This document shows, piece by piece, positions 8,773-18,037 of a stretch of 64,000 nt of DNA. A program made the translations under genes and the position numbers. The notes under the pieces are model-generated. The model ran no database searches and was not told the DNA's origin. It was given only the letters and a program-made list of their open reading frames with translations. Source of the stretch: Oryzomonas japonica (GTDB lineage: Bacteria; Desulfobacterota; Desulfuromonadia; Geobacterales; Pseudopelobacteraceae); the NCBI RefSeq assembly GCF_008802365.1, contig NZ_VZQZ01000005.1:1-64000 (forward strand). Direction: 5' to 3'. How positions within the stretch are numbered: position 1 is the stretch's first letter; each line of letters opens with the position of its first letter.

Positions 8773-8928
8773 GTTGGCCGCCCTAAAATGTTCATCCCGC
8801 TCAGCTACGGATTCAACCTGAAAAACGAACAAGACGAATCGATCATTCGGATTGAACCCACCTTGATCTATGGGTGTTTATCCCCTTCTTCCCGGTTTCA
8901 AAAGATTTATCGGTTTAGTGCGGTGAAT

Positions 8929-9795
8929 TCAGGCCGCCTGTGGACAGACCCCGGTGATGGCGCACTTCAGGCAGCGGAGGGGATCGGTGCCGGTGCACCC
9001 TTCGCTGATGCCCAGGTGGGCCAGGGAGAAGTCGTACTTGACCGGGTCTTTGGGGTCGAGCAGCCGCAGGCTGGCGGTGATCTCCTGGGCCATGCGCCAG
9101 TCGGCGTTCTTTCTCTGGGTAAAGCCCAGGTAGGAGCAGATGCGGCTGATATGGGTGTCCACCGGGATGACCAGGTGGGCGGGGGTGATCCCCTGCCAGA
9201 GCCCCAGGTCGATGCCGTCGGCCGGGCGCACCACCCAGCGCAAAAACATGCAGAGGCGCTTGCAGGCACTGCCCGATGCGGGGGCGGGGAAGAAAAAGGG
9301 GAAGTAGGAGTCGGCGGGGATGGTGCTCTTCCGAAATATGGGCCGGTAATCCAGGCCCCGCACGGCCGACGCATAGCCGTCCAAGGCGGCGGTCACATCC
9401 TCGGCCCCGCTATCGTGAAAGCGGGTAAAGAAGGCGTTGATGCTGCCGCTCTCCTCGATCATCAGCCGGCAGGCCCACAGAAGGGCGCACAGGTCCCGGC
9501 CGTCGTTGAAGCGGTGCTTGAAGCCGTCGAACGTTCTCAATCCCGGTTTGGGGTCGAAACGCTCGACAAAACGGCGCGGCGACGGCCCCAGTTCGGCGAA
9601 AATCCTCTCAAGGGTGCGCAGGATGATCTTGATCCCGCCGTAGGCGAAGGATGAAGCGATGACGGCGGCCACCTCCCGGTCGGCCGGCTCCCCGTAGCGG
9701 TGGCAGAAGGAGAGCGGGTCGTTGGCCAGGTGGACGGTGGACCGGGCGGCGTACAGGTCGTCGAGGCAGGTTTTTAGGTCAAGGGTACGTGGCAT
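8929..9795 (-). CDS. TIGR02757 family (DUF2400) protein
   Basis: The 288-residue protein matches the conserved family TIGR02757, common in Bacteroidetes and deltaproteobacteria and of unknown function. Seen are an N-terminal helical region with DPLSFCHRYGEPADREVAAV, then SSFAYGG, FIDYG-like and RWVVRPADGIDLGLW segments. HLVIPVDTHISRICSYLG and a C-terminal Cys-containing tail (CTGTDPLRCLKCAITGVCP) follow. The VDTH motif and terminal cysteines recall helix-hairpin-helix DNA glycosylases with an iron-sulfur loop, so a link to base-excision repair is possible but unproven. It faces the Nth-like gene. The ATG at 9795 is preferred over a TTG at 9831 because the extension (FPIPSPPEY) looks non-coding. 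Confidence 0.8.
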   Translation of the reverse strand: MPRTLDLKTCLDDLYAARSTVHLANDPLSFCHRYGEPADREVAAVIASSFAYGGIKIILRTLERIFAELGPSPRRFVERFDPKPGLRTFDGFKHRFNDGRDLCALLWACRLMIEESGSINAFFTRFHDSGAEDVTAALDGYASAVRGLDYRPIFRKSTIPADSYFPFFFPAPASGSACKRLCMFLRWVVRPADGIDLGLWQGITPAHLVIPVDTHISRICSYLGFTQRKNADWRMAQEITASLRLLDPKDPVKYDFSLAHLGISEGCTGTDPLRCLKCAITGVCPQAA

Positions 9796-9837
9796 CGGGT
9801 ACTCAGGTGGACTCGGGATGGGGAACGGCAAGAATTC

Positions 9838-9872
9838 CCCGGCCCGCTCCCTTGTGAGGGAAGCGGGCCGGG
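9838..9872. terminator. strong GC-rich hairpin between two minus-strand genes
   Basis: CCCGGCCCGCT plus CCC pairs with GGG, a bulged A and AGCGGGCCGGG around a six-base loop. On the minus strand it follows the cstA stop by about 45 bases, with a short AATTCTT tract, so it probably ends the cstA transcript. The T-tract is weak. Confidence 0.55.
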
Positions 9873-9918
9873 AATGACGTTGCGTATGGGGCTGTACGCC
9901 ACGGGCTGTGAAGGGGGC

Positions 9919-11730
9919 TTACTCCTCCACCTCCTCGAGCACCATGTCGCCGTACTGGTCGGAAACCGGCTCCTTGACCCGCATCAGTTGATACCATTTG
10001 ACAAAGGCGGAGATGAAGACGATCGCCATGAGGACCATCAGGACCACCGAGAGGATCGCCAGCAGGGTCAGCCCCTTGGGCAGGTAGTTTTTGGTGATGT
10101 TGAGATAGCCGGCGGACATGGTGACCGGGATCATGAAGATGCCGGGGATGGCGGTTACCCAGGCATATCGGGCCTTGCCGAGCCGGATCAGCATGGTGGT
10201 GCCGATGATCAGGCCACTGGTGGCCAGGAGTTGGTTGCTCATGCCGAACAGGGGCCAGATGGTGGTGATGTCGCCGGTATAGACCAGATACCCCCAGGAA
10301 GCGGTGAAGAGAAAGCTGGCAATGGCGATGCCCGGCTTCCAGGTGAAGTCGCCGAATTTAGGCACGACCTTGCTCAGCATCTCCTGGAGCAGATAGCGAC
10401 CCACGCGGGTGCCGGCATCCACGGCGGTCAGGATGAAGACCGCCTCGAACATGATGGCGAAGTGGTACCAATAGGCCATCATGCTCTTCATGAAGGGTAC
10501 GGCGGAGAAGATATAGGCCATGCCCACCGCCAGGGAGACGGCGCCGCCCGGCCGCCCCTGCACCTGCTCACCAACCTCGGCCGCCAGTTCGGGCAGGTGC
10601 ACCGGCACCATACCAAGGGCCTGGAAAGCCTTGGGAGCGGCATTGATGGCGAAGTAATCGGCCGGGACCAGCACGCAGGCGGCGATCAGGGCCATGATCG
10701 CCACGAAGCCTTCGGTCAGCATGGCGCCGTAGCCGATGAAGAGGATCTCCTTCTCGTTGCCGATCATCTTGGGGGTGGTGCCGGTGCCGATGATGGCATG
10801 GAACCCGGACAGGGCGCCGCAGGCGATGGTGATGAAGATGAAGGGGAAGACCGCGCCCGGTATGATCGGGCCGCCGCCGGAGATATATTTGGTTACCGGC
10901 TCCATGGAGAGGTTCGGGTGGACGACTACGATCCCCAGGGTCAGCATGACGATGGTGCCGATTTTCAGGTAGGTGGAGAGGTAGTCCCGCGGGGTGAGGA
11001 GCAGCCAGACCGGCAGGACCGAGGCGAAGAAGCCGTACACCGGGATGAACAGGGCGATCTGTTTCTTACTGAAGGTGAACAGGCCGGCCAGGACCGGATC
11101 GGCGGCAATGAACGGGCCGGTCACGATGGCGAAGAAGAGCAGCACAACGCCGATTACGCTGGCCCCCTTTACGTCGCCGGGCCGAATCTTCTGGAGGTAG
11201 ATGCCCATCAGGATAGCGATGGGGATGGTGCAGAAGACGGTGTAGGTCCCCCAGGGGCTGGAAAACATGGCGTTGACCACCGCGATGGAGAGGCCGGCCA
11301 GGGTCAGGATCAGGATGAAGAGTACGGCGAAGGAGGCCACGGTGCCGGTGGTCTTGCCGATTTCGTACTCGGCGATGCGGGCCAGGCTCTTGCCCTTGTG
11401 GCGTACCGAGGCGAACAGCACGATGGTGTCGTGGACCGCTCCGGCCAGGACGCAGCCGACGATGATCCAGAGCGCGCCGGGGAGGAAACCGAATTGGGCC
11501 GCCAGCACCGGTCCCAAAAGCGGCCCGGCCGCGGCTATGGCCGCGAAATGGTGGCCGAAGAGGATGTATTTGTTGGTTTTGACGTAGTCGTGGCCGTCGG
11601 CCATGGTCACGGCGGGAGTCTCCCGGTCATCCTTGAGTTCGAGCACCCTGCTGGCGATGAACAGGCCATAGAAGCGGTAGGCAATGGCAAAGACGCAGAG
11701 GGCGACGAAGACCAGGGTGAGTGCATTCAT
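9919..11730 (-). CDS. cstA: CstA family carbon-starvation / peptide-pyruvate transporter
   Basis: The 603-residue polytopic membrane protein begins with the family segment YRFYGLFIASRVLELKDD and TMADGHDYVKTNKYILFGHH. It has CstA signatures AAAGPLLGPVLAAQFGFLPG and GAVHDTIVLFASVRHKGKS, with many further hydrophobic helices. The CstA family takes up peptides or pyruvate, typically when carbon is scarce. At about 600 residues it is the shorter form (E. coli CstA is about 700). AGGAGG lies 7 bases before the ATG at 11730, which rules out the longer in-frame start at 11766. A candidate sigma-70-like promoter lies just upstream. Confidence 0.93.
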   Translation of the reverse strand: MNALTLVFVALCVFAIAYRFYGLFIASRVLELKDDRETPAVTMADGHDYVKTNKYILFGHHFAAIAAAGPLLGPVLAAQFGFLPGALWIIVGCVLAGAVHDTIVLFASVRHKGKSLARIAEYEIGKTTGTVASFAVLFILILTLAGLSIAVVNAMFSSPWGTYTVFCTIPIAILMGIYLQKIRPGDVKGASVIGVVLLFFAIVTGPFIAADPVLAGLFTFSKKQIALFIPVYGFFASVLPVWLLLTPRDYLSTYLKIGTIVMLTLGIVVVHPNLSMEPVTKYISGGGPIIPGAVFPFIFITIACGALSGFHAIIGTGTTPKMIGNEKEILFIGYGAMLTEGFVAIMALIAACVLVPADYFAINAAPKAFQALGMVPVHLPELAAEVGEQVQGRPGGAVSLAVGMAYIFSAVPFMKSMMAYWYHFAIMFEAVFILTAVDAGTRVGRYLLQEMLSKVVPKFGDFTWKPGIAIASFLFTASWGYLVYTGDITTIWPLFGMSNQLLATSGLIIGTTMLIRLGKARYAWVTAIPGIFMIPVTMSAGYLNITKNYLPKGLTLLAILSVVLMVLMAIVFISAFVKWYQLMRVKEPVSDQYGDMVLEEVEE

Positions 11731-11784
11731 AACGAGTCCTCCTGTGAGTGGAATCGCGACGGGCAATTTTGTGCGATTCTCATT

Positions 11785-11813
11785 TCAATATGCCGATTGT
11801 GCCATGCTGTCAA
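11785..11813 (-). promoter_or_regulatory. sigma-70-type promoter candidate for cstA
   Basis: On the minus strand TTGACA (plus 11808-11813) is separated by 17 bases from TATTGA (plus 11785-11790). It lies about 55 bases before the cstA start. The -35 is perfect and the -10 is weak (3 of 6), which would fit a promoter that needs an activator. Confidence 0.45.
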
Positions 11814-11834
11814 CGTTATTTACGGGGGATCGCA

Positions 11835-12860
11835 TCATACGTCCGCTTCCCGCAGGAAGCGGGCCGCATCCTCGGGCGACGTGGGGTTGATGTAGAATCC
11901 GGTGCCCCATTCGAAGCCGGCAACCTGGGTCAAGCGCGGCACCAGCTCGATATGCCAGTGATAGTCCTGTTCCAGGGAGTTCCAGTGGGTCGGTTTCCCC
12001 GGCCGCCGGTGCATGGGGGGGGCGGTGTGGAGGATGAAATTGTAGGGCGCATCCCGCAGCACGTTCTTGACCCTGAGCAGCATGTCCTTCATGGCCACGG
12101 CCAGTTCGGCCAGTTGGGCGTCGTTCATCAGGGCAAAGTCGTGGCTGTGGCGTTTGGGATACAGCCGCAGTTCAAAGGGGGAACTGGAGGCATAGGGGGT
12201 CAGGGTGACGAAGTTGGAAAATTCCCGCACCACCCGCTCGCCGCAGTCCAGCTCGAACGCGATCAGGTCGCAAAAGATGCAGCGTTCCTTGGTGCTGAAG
12301 TAGTTGCGCGCCACCTTGAGTTGGGTGGCGGCAACCGGGGGGAGGAGCGGCACGGCGATCAACTGGCTGTGGGAGTGGTGCAGGGTCGCCCCGGCCCGGA
12401 GCCCGTGATTTTTGAAGAGCACCATGTAGCGGAAGCGGAAATCCCTGCGCAGATCCTGATAGCGCGCCCGGTAGGCGGTCAGGACGTCGCTGATCTCGTG
12501 GGGGGTGAGATCGGCCATGCTGCGGTTGTGGTCGGGGGTCTCGATGATGACCTCGTGGGCGCCGATGCCGTTCATCACGTCGTACAATCCATAGCCGCGG
12601 TTATTCAGTTCCCCCTCCACCCGCAGCGCCGGGTATTTGTTGGGGATCACCCGCACCCGCCAGTTGGCCGCGTTGGGCATGCCGCTGGGGCGGATGGCGA
12701 AGATCTCGGGCGGCGTCTTGTCCTCGTTGCCGTAGCAGAAAGGGCAGGCGGTCATGCCGTCCCCCTCCGGCTCGACATGGAAATCCCGCGGCCGCCTGCC
12801 GCGCTCGGTGGCGATGATAACCCAGTGCAACTTTATGGGGTCCCAGCGAAGTTCTGACAT
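11835..12860 (-). CDS. galT: galactose-1-phosphate uridylyltransferase
   Basis: This Leloir-pathway enzyme exchanges UMP between UDP-glucose and galactose-1-phosphate. The 341-residue protein shows an N-terminal WVIIATERGRRPRDF and zinc-ligand candidates CPFC (about residue 40). Next come HEVIIETPDHNRSM, the active-site region GATLHHSHSQL with the nucleophilic His in H-S-H (family norm HPH), a second CIFC pair, and HWHIELVPR near the C-terminus. The second CxxC pair and the HSH variant mark the shorter bacterial/archaeal GalT group. GAGGAG precedes the ATG. It sits beside a GH57 enzyme and a sugar-nucleotide pyrophosphorylase on the same strand, which suggests a role in glycogen or cell-surface sugar turnover rather than galactose use. 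Confidence 0.93.
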   Translation of the reverse strand: MSELRWDPIKLHWVIIATERGRRPRDFHVEPEGDGMTACPFCYGNEDKTPPEIFAIRPSGMPNAANWRVRVIPNKYPALRVEGELNNRGYGLYDVMNGIGAHEVIIETPDHNRSMADLTPHEISDVLTAYRARYQDLRRDFRFRYMVLFKNHGLRAGATLHHSHSQLIAVPLLPPVAATQLKVARNYFSTKERCIFCDLIAFELDCGERVVREFSNFVTLTPYASSSPFELRLYPKRHSHDFALMNDAQLAELAVAMKDMLLRVKNVLRDAPYNFILHTAPPMHRRPGKPTHWNSLEQDYHWHIELVPRLTQVAGFEWGTGFYINPTSPEDAARFLREADV

Positions 12861-12923
12861 GGTAAGCTCCTCACCCGTGTATCGTAGTAAATTCCATCAT
12901 CCAGAACCATCTACCTACTTCAG

Positions 12924-13040
12924 CAACGTCAGATTTGAGATGATGGGGGTGGCGGCGAGGAGGAAGCGACAGAGGCATAGCAGCGCTATGCCGACAAGCT
13001 TCCGACGAGCCAACGCCCCCAGCGCTCAAATATGGCGTTG
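12924..13040. repeat. palindromic hairpin element H1
   Basis: The 117 bp element is bounded by near-perfect inverted repeats CAACGTCAGATTTGAG / CTCAAATATGGCGTTG and centred on GGCATAGCAGCGCTATGCC. The arms GGGGGTGGCGGCGAGGAGG and CGACGAGCCAACGCCCCC also pair imperfectly, so the whole element can fold into one long hairpin. Its layout and the GGCGGCGAGG / GACGAGCCAACG blocks are shared with the element at 18038-18156. It lies between galT and the GH57 gene and ends two bases before the GH57 stop codon. Confidence 0.8.
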
Positions 13041-13042
13041 TC

Positions 13043-15232
13043 CTATATGAGCCAGTTGTCCAGTTCTATTTCCGGCCCCGCATAATAGATCATCAACGGC
13101 GCATCCGTGGGCCAGCGCCCGATCTCCTCGTTGTCGCGCACCAGGGTCACCGAAGCGAACAGCTTGCTCTTGGGGGCCGGCTTGATGGCCTCCAGCGGGA
13201 TAGCGACCTCGCAGGTCTTGGCGATTTTCCAGCGGCAATGGCCGCTGGTCGGCACCCAGACGTTGTTTTCCCTGACCTGCAGGAGCCCCTCGTCCGTGCG
13301 CATCTGCAGGGGCAGCCGGTATTCCCGGTCATAGATCAGGTGCAGGTTGAGTACGTCGATCTCCCGTAGCATCCGGGAGAGTTCCTGGATGCCGTCGATG
13401 CGGAAGAACAGGTGGTTCTTGTTGTAGCCGTAATAGAAACTCTGCAGCATGCGGTCCGAGGAGTGCATGGCCGACCCCTGGCGGGTCAGGTCGTAGAGGC
13501 CGGCTGCCAGCCATTCGAAGTAGTCGCTGATCTTGCCGTTGATCTCGGGGTCGATGAAGCCGGCCGGTTCCCGGATCAGCCCGGCCGGGCTCTTTTTCTT
13601 GATCGCTTCCAGGAGCTCGCGCGGCGTGTCGATCCCCAGCAGCCGGTAAACGTTCATCAAATGCTGGCGGAAGAGCCGGTCGAACCGGTCGCTGTGGGGT
13701 GAAAAATGATCGTCTCCGTACCACCAGAACCAGTCGCTCCCCTCGGCGGCGTACAGTGAGCGGCAGATCATCTCCACTGCGGCATCCGCAGCCGGTTTCC
13801 CGCTCGCCAGGGCTTCGGCCACGGCCGGGTTGCGGGAGACGGCGGCGTTTCGTGTCGCGGCCAGCAGGTCCCAGGCCAGGTTCTCCTCCGGGTGGCCGAT
13901 CCAGATGCCGTAATTGGCGTTGATCCACGAGCCGGGATGGATGCCGTGCAGCCGGCCGTCGAAGCTGCTGCGGGCCAGGACGTCGGAGCAGACGGTCAGA
14001 TTGAGGGCCGGCGATTCGGCAATGCCACGGTACAGCCTCTGCAAAAAGTCATAGGCGTTGTTGGGGTAATACTCCCAGGCGTTCTCGCCGTCCAGGCAGA
14101 TCGGGATCACCCGCCCTTCGCCGCTGGCGCGCCCCTTGATGGCGTGCAGCCGCCCGCAAAAGTCCGCCACGGCCCTGCCCGCATCCCACTGGGAGTAGGT
14201 AAAACCGACCAGATCGGAGAGTTGGTGGTCGCGGAAAAAGGCGCCGATCTCGCCGTGCCGGCAGGCGAAACGCCAGGGGCGGTAGAGGCGTTCCTTGTGG
14301 TCCCCCAGGCCCCCTTCGAGGCTTTTGACCAGGATGTCTTCATCCGTGGCGATCCAGCCGATACCGTTTTCGGCGATGATCTCCAGCGCCTCGTTGCTGA
14401 CCGATCCCTCCGACGGCCACATGCCGGTGGGGGTAAAGCCGAAGACCTGCTTGAAGTAGTCGATGCCGCGCCTGATCTGGGCGCGGGCGTCTTCGGGGTG
14501 GCGGAAGATGGCTGTGGGCAGCGTGACGCGCGGCATGGCGGTCTGGGCGCTGCGGACATCGCACAAAAGCGGCAGGATAGGGTGGAAGTAAGGCGTAACG
14601 GACAGTTCGATCCGCCCTTCCCGGTGCAGACGCTGGTAACAGGGGATGATGGCCTGCAGCAGTTCCCGTTGGGTGGCAAAGAGCAGATTCTTGTCGGCAG
14701 CGGTGAACCCCTCCCCCTTGGCCGCCAGTTCGGCAAAGGCGGGATAACGCCGGCGGGAAGCCTCGCCGGTCCACGCCAGGAAGAACAGGACCTGGAGGTC
14801 CAACAGGTCCTGGTCGCTGAAGTGCCTGACCCGGTCCCGGGCACTGCCCGGTTTCCCTTCGCCCGCCATGTAGAGCAGTTCCAGGTAGCGGCGGGACGGT
14901 TCGATCATGCGCTGCCGGTTGGCGGAAAAGAAGTTCTCCAGCAGGAAGATGCGATCATCCTCCCCCAGGTCGGCCGGAGCCGCCTTACCCCTTTCCAGAA
15001 AGGGATCCACGGCTGTGCCGGCGGCATAATCCAAAATCTGTTCGATCAGGGACGGAACCAGGTTGAAGACCGCCTTTGCCCCCGGGGTATCCTCCACAAT
15101 GGCCGGCATGTCGAAATAATCCTTGATGCCGTGCAGATAGGTCCAGGGGAGCGCGTACTCGTTCTTGAGCGGGTCCTTATAGTATGGCTGGTGCATATGC
15201 CATATGATGACCACGTCGAGTGGGGTCGGCAT
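13043..15232 (-). CDS. glycoside hydrolase family 57 protein (alpha-amylase / glucanotransferase type)
   Basis: GH57 enzymes cut or transfer alpha-glucan chains with retention. This 729-residue protein has the five conserved regions in order: WHMHQP at residue 11, the TPYFHPILPLL block near 213, GMWPSEGSVS with the nucleophile Glu275, and DGENAWEYY with the acid/base Asp381. A His/Trp-containing region follows (SWINANYGIWIGHPEEN). The C-terminal about 200 residues include a beta-rich part (NHLFFRIDG, CEVAIPLEAI). There is no signal peptide, so it acts in the cytoplasm, probably on glycogen or maltodextrin. It lies between galT and the fused pyrophosphorylase, separated from each by a palindromic repeat. 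Confidence 0.92.
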   Translation of the reverse strand: MPTPLDVVIIWHMHQPYYKDPLKNEYALPWTYLHGIKDYFDMPAIVEDTPGAKAVFNLVPSLIEQILDYAAGTAVDPFLERGKAAPADLGEDDRIFLLENFFSANRQRMIEPSRRYLELLYMAGEGKPGSARDRVRHFSDQDLLDLQVLFFLAWTGEASRRRYPAFAELAAKGEGFTAADKNLLFATQRELLQAIIPCYQRLHREGRIELSVTPYFHPILPLLCDVRSAQTAMPRVTLPTAIFRHPEDARAQIRRGIDYFKQVFGFTPTGMWPSEGSVSNEALEIIAENGIGWIATDEDILVKSLEGGLGDHKERLYRPWRFACRHGEIGAFFRDHQLSDLVGFTYSQWDAGRAVADFCGRLHAIKGRASGEGRVIPICLDGENAWEYYPNNAYDFLQRLYRGIAESPALNLTVCSDVLARSSFDGRLHGIHPGSWINANYGIWIGHPEENLAWDLLAATRNAAVSRNPAVAEALASGKPAADAAVEMICRSLYAAEGSDWFWWYGDDHFSPHSDRFDRLFRQHLMNVYRLLGIDTPRELLEAIKKKSPAGLIREPAGFIDPEINGKISDYFEWLAAGLYDLTRQGSAMHSSDRMLQSFYYGYNKNHLFFRIDGIQELSRMLREIDVLNLHLIYDREYRLPLQMRTDEGLLQVRENNVWVPTSGHCRWKIAKTCEVAIPLEAIKPAPKSKLFASVTLVRDNEEIGRWPTDAPLMIYYAGPEIELDNWLI

Positions 15233-15272
15233 CTCAATCGGCTCCTTGTCCCTTAGCAGGCTGTTGGAAAAA

Positions 15273-15394
15273 CAGGTTGTTCAAAAATAGTCAGATCGTC
15301 GCACCCGCAGAAGGCCCTGAGGAGGCGTAGCAGCGCTACGCCGCACGAAAGGGCTTTCGAGGACGGCGGCGAGATGGCTGTTTTTCAACAACCT
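15273..15394 (+). repeat. dispersed palindromic repeat, family 1, copy B
   Basis: The 122 bp element is bounded by CAGGTTGTTCAAAAA and TTTTTCAACAACCT, with the intact central palindrome GGCGTAGCAGCGCTACGCC at 15324-15342. It is nearly identical to copy C at 34245-34364 over AGTCAGATCGTCGCACCCGC and GGGCTTTCGAGGACG. A partial second end (CAGGCTGTTGGAAAAA) lies just to its left at 15257, as if two copies once abutted. It separates the GH57 gene from the pyrophosphorylase gene. Confidence 0.85.
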
Positions 15395-15411
15395 CTTAGA
15401 CAGAAACGGGA

Positions 15412-17919
15412 TCATTCCAGCTCCCTCTTCCACCCCTCCACCTTCTTCTGATATTCCGATAACAGCCGCTGGGCCGCCTTCTGGTCCTTGGCTTCGGCCA
15501 CGATGTGGGCGTAGGGGGTGTGCTGGTCCGGCAGCACCAGCACCCACTCGTCGCCGAAGTGCACCTTTATGCCGTCGATGAAGGTCGCTTCCTTGTCCAG
15601 GCTGTCTTCGCTCATCTTGCGCATGATGCCACCCTTCATCTCCCAGGCGCAGGGCACGCTGGTCTGGAGGAATACACTCGTCGGCACTTCCGCGAGGGCG
15701 CTGGAAAAGGAGATGGCGCTGGCGGCGCCCAGTTCCACCAGCTTGGCGATGGCGAACATGCCGTCGAAGGATGCCTGGAAACGGGGAAAGGCAAAACGGC
15801 CGTCAATGGTGCCGGCCAGGATGACTTCGGAGGAACTGGCCACCTCCAGCATGGCCCGGTCGCTGCTTTTGGTGCGGGTGACCTGGCAGCGCTTCTGGTT
15901 GGCCATCTGTTCAATGGTGGAGGGCGCGTGTACCGGTACGGCGATGACCCCTTTCTGGCCGGTCTTTAGAAAGAGCGCGGTCACCAGGGAGAGCAACTCC
16001 ACACCGTCGAAGATGCGGCCGCTCTCGTCCAAAAGGACGAGAGCCTCGGCGGTGGGGTCGAGCCAGAATCCGGCCTGGGCCCCCAGCGAGGCGACGATCT
16101 TGGAGAGCTGTTTCAAGCCGGCATGTTTATCCAAGGCCTTTTTACTGCCGCGCCCCTCGTCAACATAGGCGTTCAGGGCGATCACGTTGCATCCCAGTTC
16201 ATTGAGGATCAGGGGCAGAATCTGGCTGGCAGGCGCGAAGTTGAAATCCACCACCACGGTCCAGGCCGCCTTTTTGAGCGCCTCCTTGTCGATGGCCCGC
16301 AGGAAACCCTCGCGGTAGAACTCGACCACGTTGTTGATTTCGATGATGGCGCCCGGTTCGCTGTGGTGGGCGCGGCGGAAGTTTTCCTTGTAGTAGATGC
16401 GTTCCACGTTCTTGGCCATGCCGCTGGAAAAATCCAGGCCGTCCCCGTCCAGGAAGACGATCTCTAGGGCGGCCGGGTCGTCCAGCGCCTGGCGCAGGTA
16501 GAATCCCCCCACCTCGCCGAAGGTCTTCAGCTTGTAGCGCAGGATCGGCAGGGGGGTCATCTTCATGTCGCGCACATTGACCCCCGCCGAGAGGATGCCC
16601 CCCACGAAGCAGCGCTTGAGCATGCGCGAGGAAAGGTTGCAATCGCGGCCTCCCAGGACGAAGCTCCCCTTGGGCAAGGTCGTGCCGTAGGCACAGCCCA
16701 GTTTTGCCACGAATTCGGGCGTCAGCTCCACGTTGGAGAGGCCTTTGATCATGGCACCTTCGAAGAGCGCCTTTTTCCACTTCTCGCCCCATATCAGGTT
16801 GGCGGTGACGGTGGCGCCGGCCTCGATCATCTTGCGCGGCCAGATCTTGACATCGCTCTTGATGACCGCCTCGTCGCCGATGGAGGTTTCATCGGCAACG
16901 ATGACCCCATCCTCCAGTACGGCCCCCTGACCGACGCGTACATTGGAGCAGATCACACTGTCGGTGATCCTGGCCCCTTTCTTGACGTAGGAGTTGTCCC
17001 AGAGCACGCAGCGGTTGAGCTTGACCCCGGCCTCGATAGTGCAGTTGCGGCCGATGACCGAATCCTTGATCCGCACATCGCCCAAGATCTGGGTGTTGTC
17101 GCCGACGACTACCGTCCCTTCGAGGCCGGTGGGGTACTCCAGGGTCACGTCGGCGCCGATGCGCAGGTCCTTGCCCAGAAAATCCTGTTTGGGCTCGTCG
17201 ATCTTCAGGTTGATCCTGCCCTTGAAGATGTCGTGATAGGCCTCGCGGTAGGAGTCGGTGTTGCCGATGTCGCGCCAGTACCCTTTGGCCGGGAAGCCGA
17301 ACAGGGCCTCCCTGTTCTTCAGCATGGCCGGGAAGAGGTCTTGGGAAAAATCGAAGTTTTCCCCGTCGGGGATGCTTGCCAGGATCTCCGGCTCCAATAC
17401 GTAGATGCCGGTGTTGATGGTGTCGGAGATGACTTCGCCCCACCCCGGCTTCTCCAGAAACTGGGTGATGCGTTTTTCCTTGTCGGTGATGACCACCCCG
17501 AACTGGAGCGGGTCTTTGACCGAGGTGAGGGTGATGGTGGCCTTGGCCTTGCTGTCGACGTGGAAATCGATGACTTTCTTGAGGTTGAAGTCCGTCAGCA
17601 GGTCGCCGCTGATGACCAGGAACCGCTCGTCCAGATATTTCTCGGCCGCTTTGACCGCTCCTGCCGTGCCCATATCCTGCAAGGGGGTCACATAGGTGAT
17701 TTTGACCCCGAAGTCGGCGCCGTCACGGAAAAAATTTTTGATGACGAACGGCTGATGGTAGAGCAGCATCACCAGGTCGGTGATATCGTGTTTTTTGAGC
17801 AATTCCACGATATGCAGCATGATCGGGCGGTTGAAGAGGGGGATCATCGGCTTCGGAATGCTGCTGGTGAGCGGCTGGATACGGGTTCCGAATCCGCCGG
17901 CCATGATGACGGCTTTCAT
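15412..17919 (-). CDS. mannose-1-phosphate guanylyltransferase-like nucleotidyltransferase fused to a degenerate phosphohexomutase
   Basis: The protein has 835 residues. Residues 1-235 form a sugar-1-phosphate nucleotidyltransferase: signature MAGGFGTRIQPLTSSIPKPM, catalytic Lys in FLEKPGWGE, and GYWRDIGNTDSY. Residues 250-380 are left-handed beta-helix hexapeptide repeats. Residues 400-835 have the phosphomannomutase/phosphoglucomutase fold, but its catalytic loops are eroded. The TASHNP serine loop, the DGDxDR metal loop (here FWLDPTAEA near 618-625), the GGExSGH sugar loop (LAGTIDGRF) and the SGTEP phosphate loop (PDQHTPY) all lack the key residues. It therefore probably makes GDP-mannose (or another NDP-sugar) without mutase activity. 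This fused layout is known from cyanobacteria and Geobacter. AAGGAG precedes the ATG at 17919. GDP-mannose would feed the gmd gene at 55 kb. Confidence 0.88.
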   Translation of the reverse strand: MKAVIMAGGFGTRIQPLTSSIPKPMIPLFNRPIMLHIVELLKKHDITDLVMLLYHQPFVIKNFFRDGADFGVKITYVTPLQDMGTAGAVKAAEKYLDERFLVISGDLLTDFNLKKVIDFHVDSKAKATITLTSVKDPLQFGVVITDKEKRITQFLEKPGWGEVISDTINTGIYVLEPEILASIPDGENFDFSQDLFPAMLKNREALFGFPAKGYWRDIGNTDSYREAYHDIFKGRINLKIDEPKQDFLGKDLRIGADVTLEYPTGLEGTVVVGDNTQILGDVRIKDSVIGRNCTIEAGVKLNRCVLWDNSYVKKGARITDSVICSNVRVGQGAVLEDGVIVADETSIGDEAVIKSDVKIWPRKMIEAGATVTANLIWGEKWKKALFEGAMIKGLSNVELTPEFVAKLGCAYGTTLPKGSFVLGGRDCNLSSRMLKRCFVGGILSAGVNVRDMKMTPLPILRYKLKTFGEVGGFYLRQALDDPAALEIVFLDGDGLDFSSGMAKNVERIYYKENFRRAHHSEPGAIIEINNVVEFYREGFLRAIDKEALKKAAWTVVVDFNFAPASQILPLILNELGCNVIALNAYVDEGRGSKKALDKHAGLKQLSKIVASLGAQAGFWLDPTAEALVLLDESGRIFDGVELLSLVTALFLKTGQKGVIAVPVHAPSTIEQMANQKRCQVTRTKSSDRAMLEVASSSEVILAGTIDGRFAFPRFQASFDGMFAIAKLVELGAASAISFSSALAEVPTSVFLQTSVPCAWEMKGGIMRKMSEDSLDKEATFIDGIKVHFGDEWVLVLPDQHTPYAHIVAEAKDQKAAQRLLSEYQKKVEGWKRELE

Positions 17920-18037
17920 ACGGTGGGCTCCTTGCGTGAAATAATGATCTCGTACGCTTTGTGACGAGACGGGCCGGTGCCGGTATTCATGAACGAACCA
18001 GCCCCCCCCTCCCCGCTGCACAGGAGGGGATTATACA

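Noticed and set aside
8589-8928. Possible c-di-GMP riboswitch in the gap after the glycosylase gene
   Set aside because: The conserved GEMM core (GCAAA/GACGCAAAGC-like and tetraloop parts) is not present; only a terminator is supportable.
11791-11810. TGGCAC near the cstA promoter as a sigma-54 element
   Set aside because: The following GC lies at the wrong distance (two bases short of -12); the TTGACA reading of the same region is better.
9874-11895. 673-residue plus-strand frame over cstA
   Set aside because: Asp/Gly/His-rich low-complexity reverse image of a membrane protein; no motifs.
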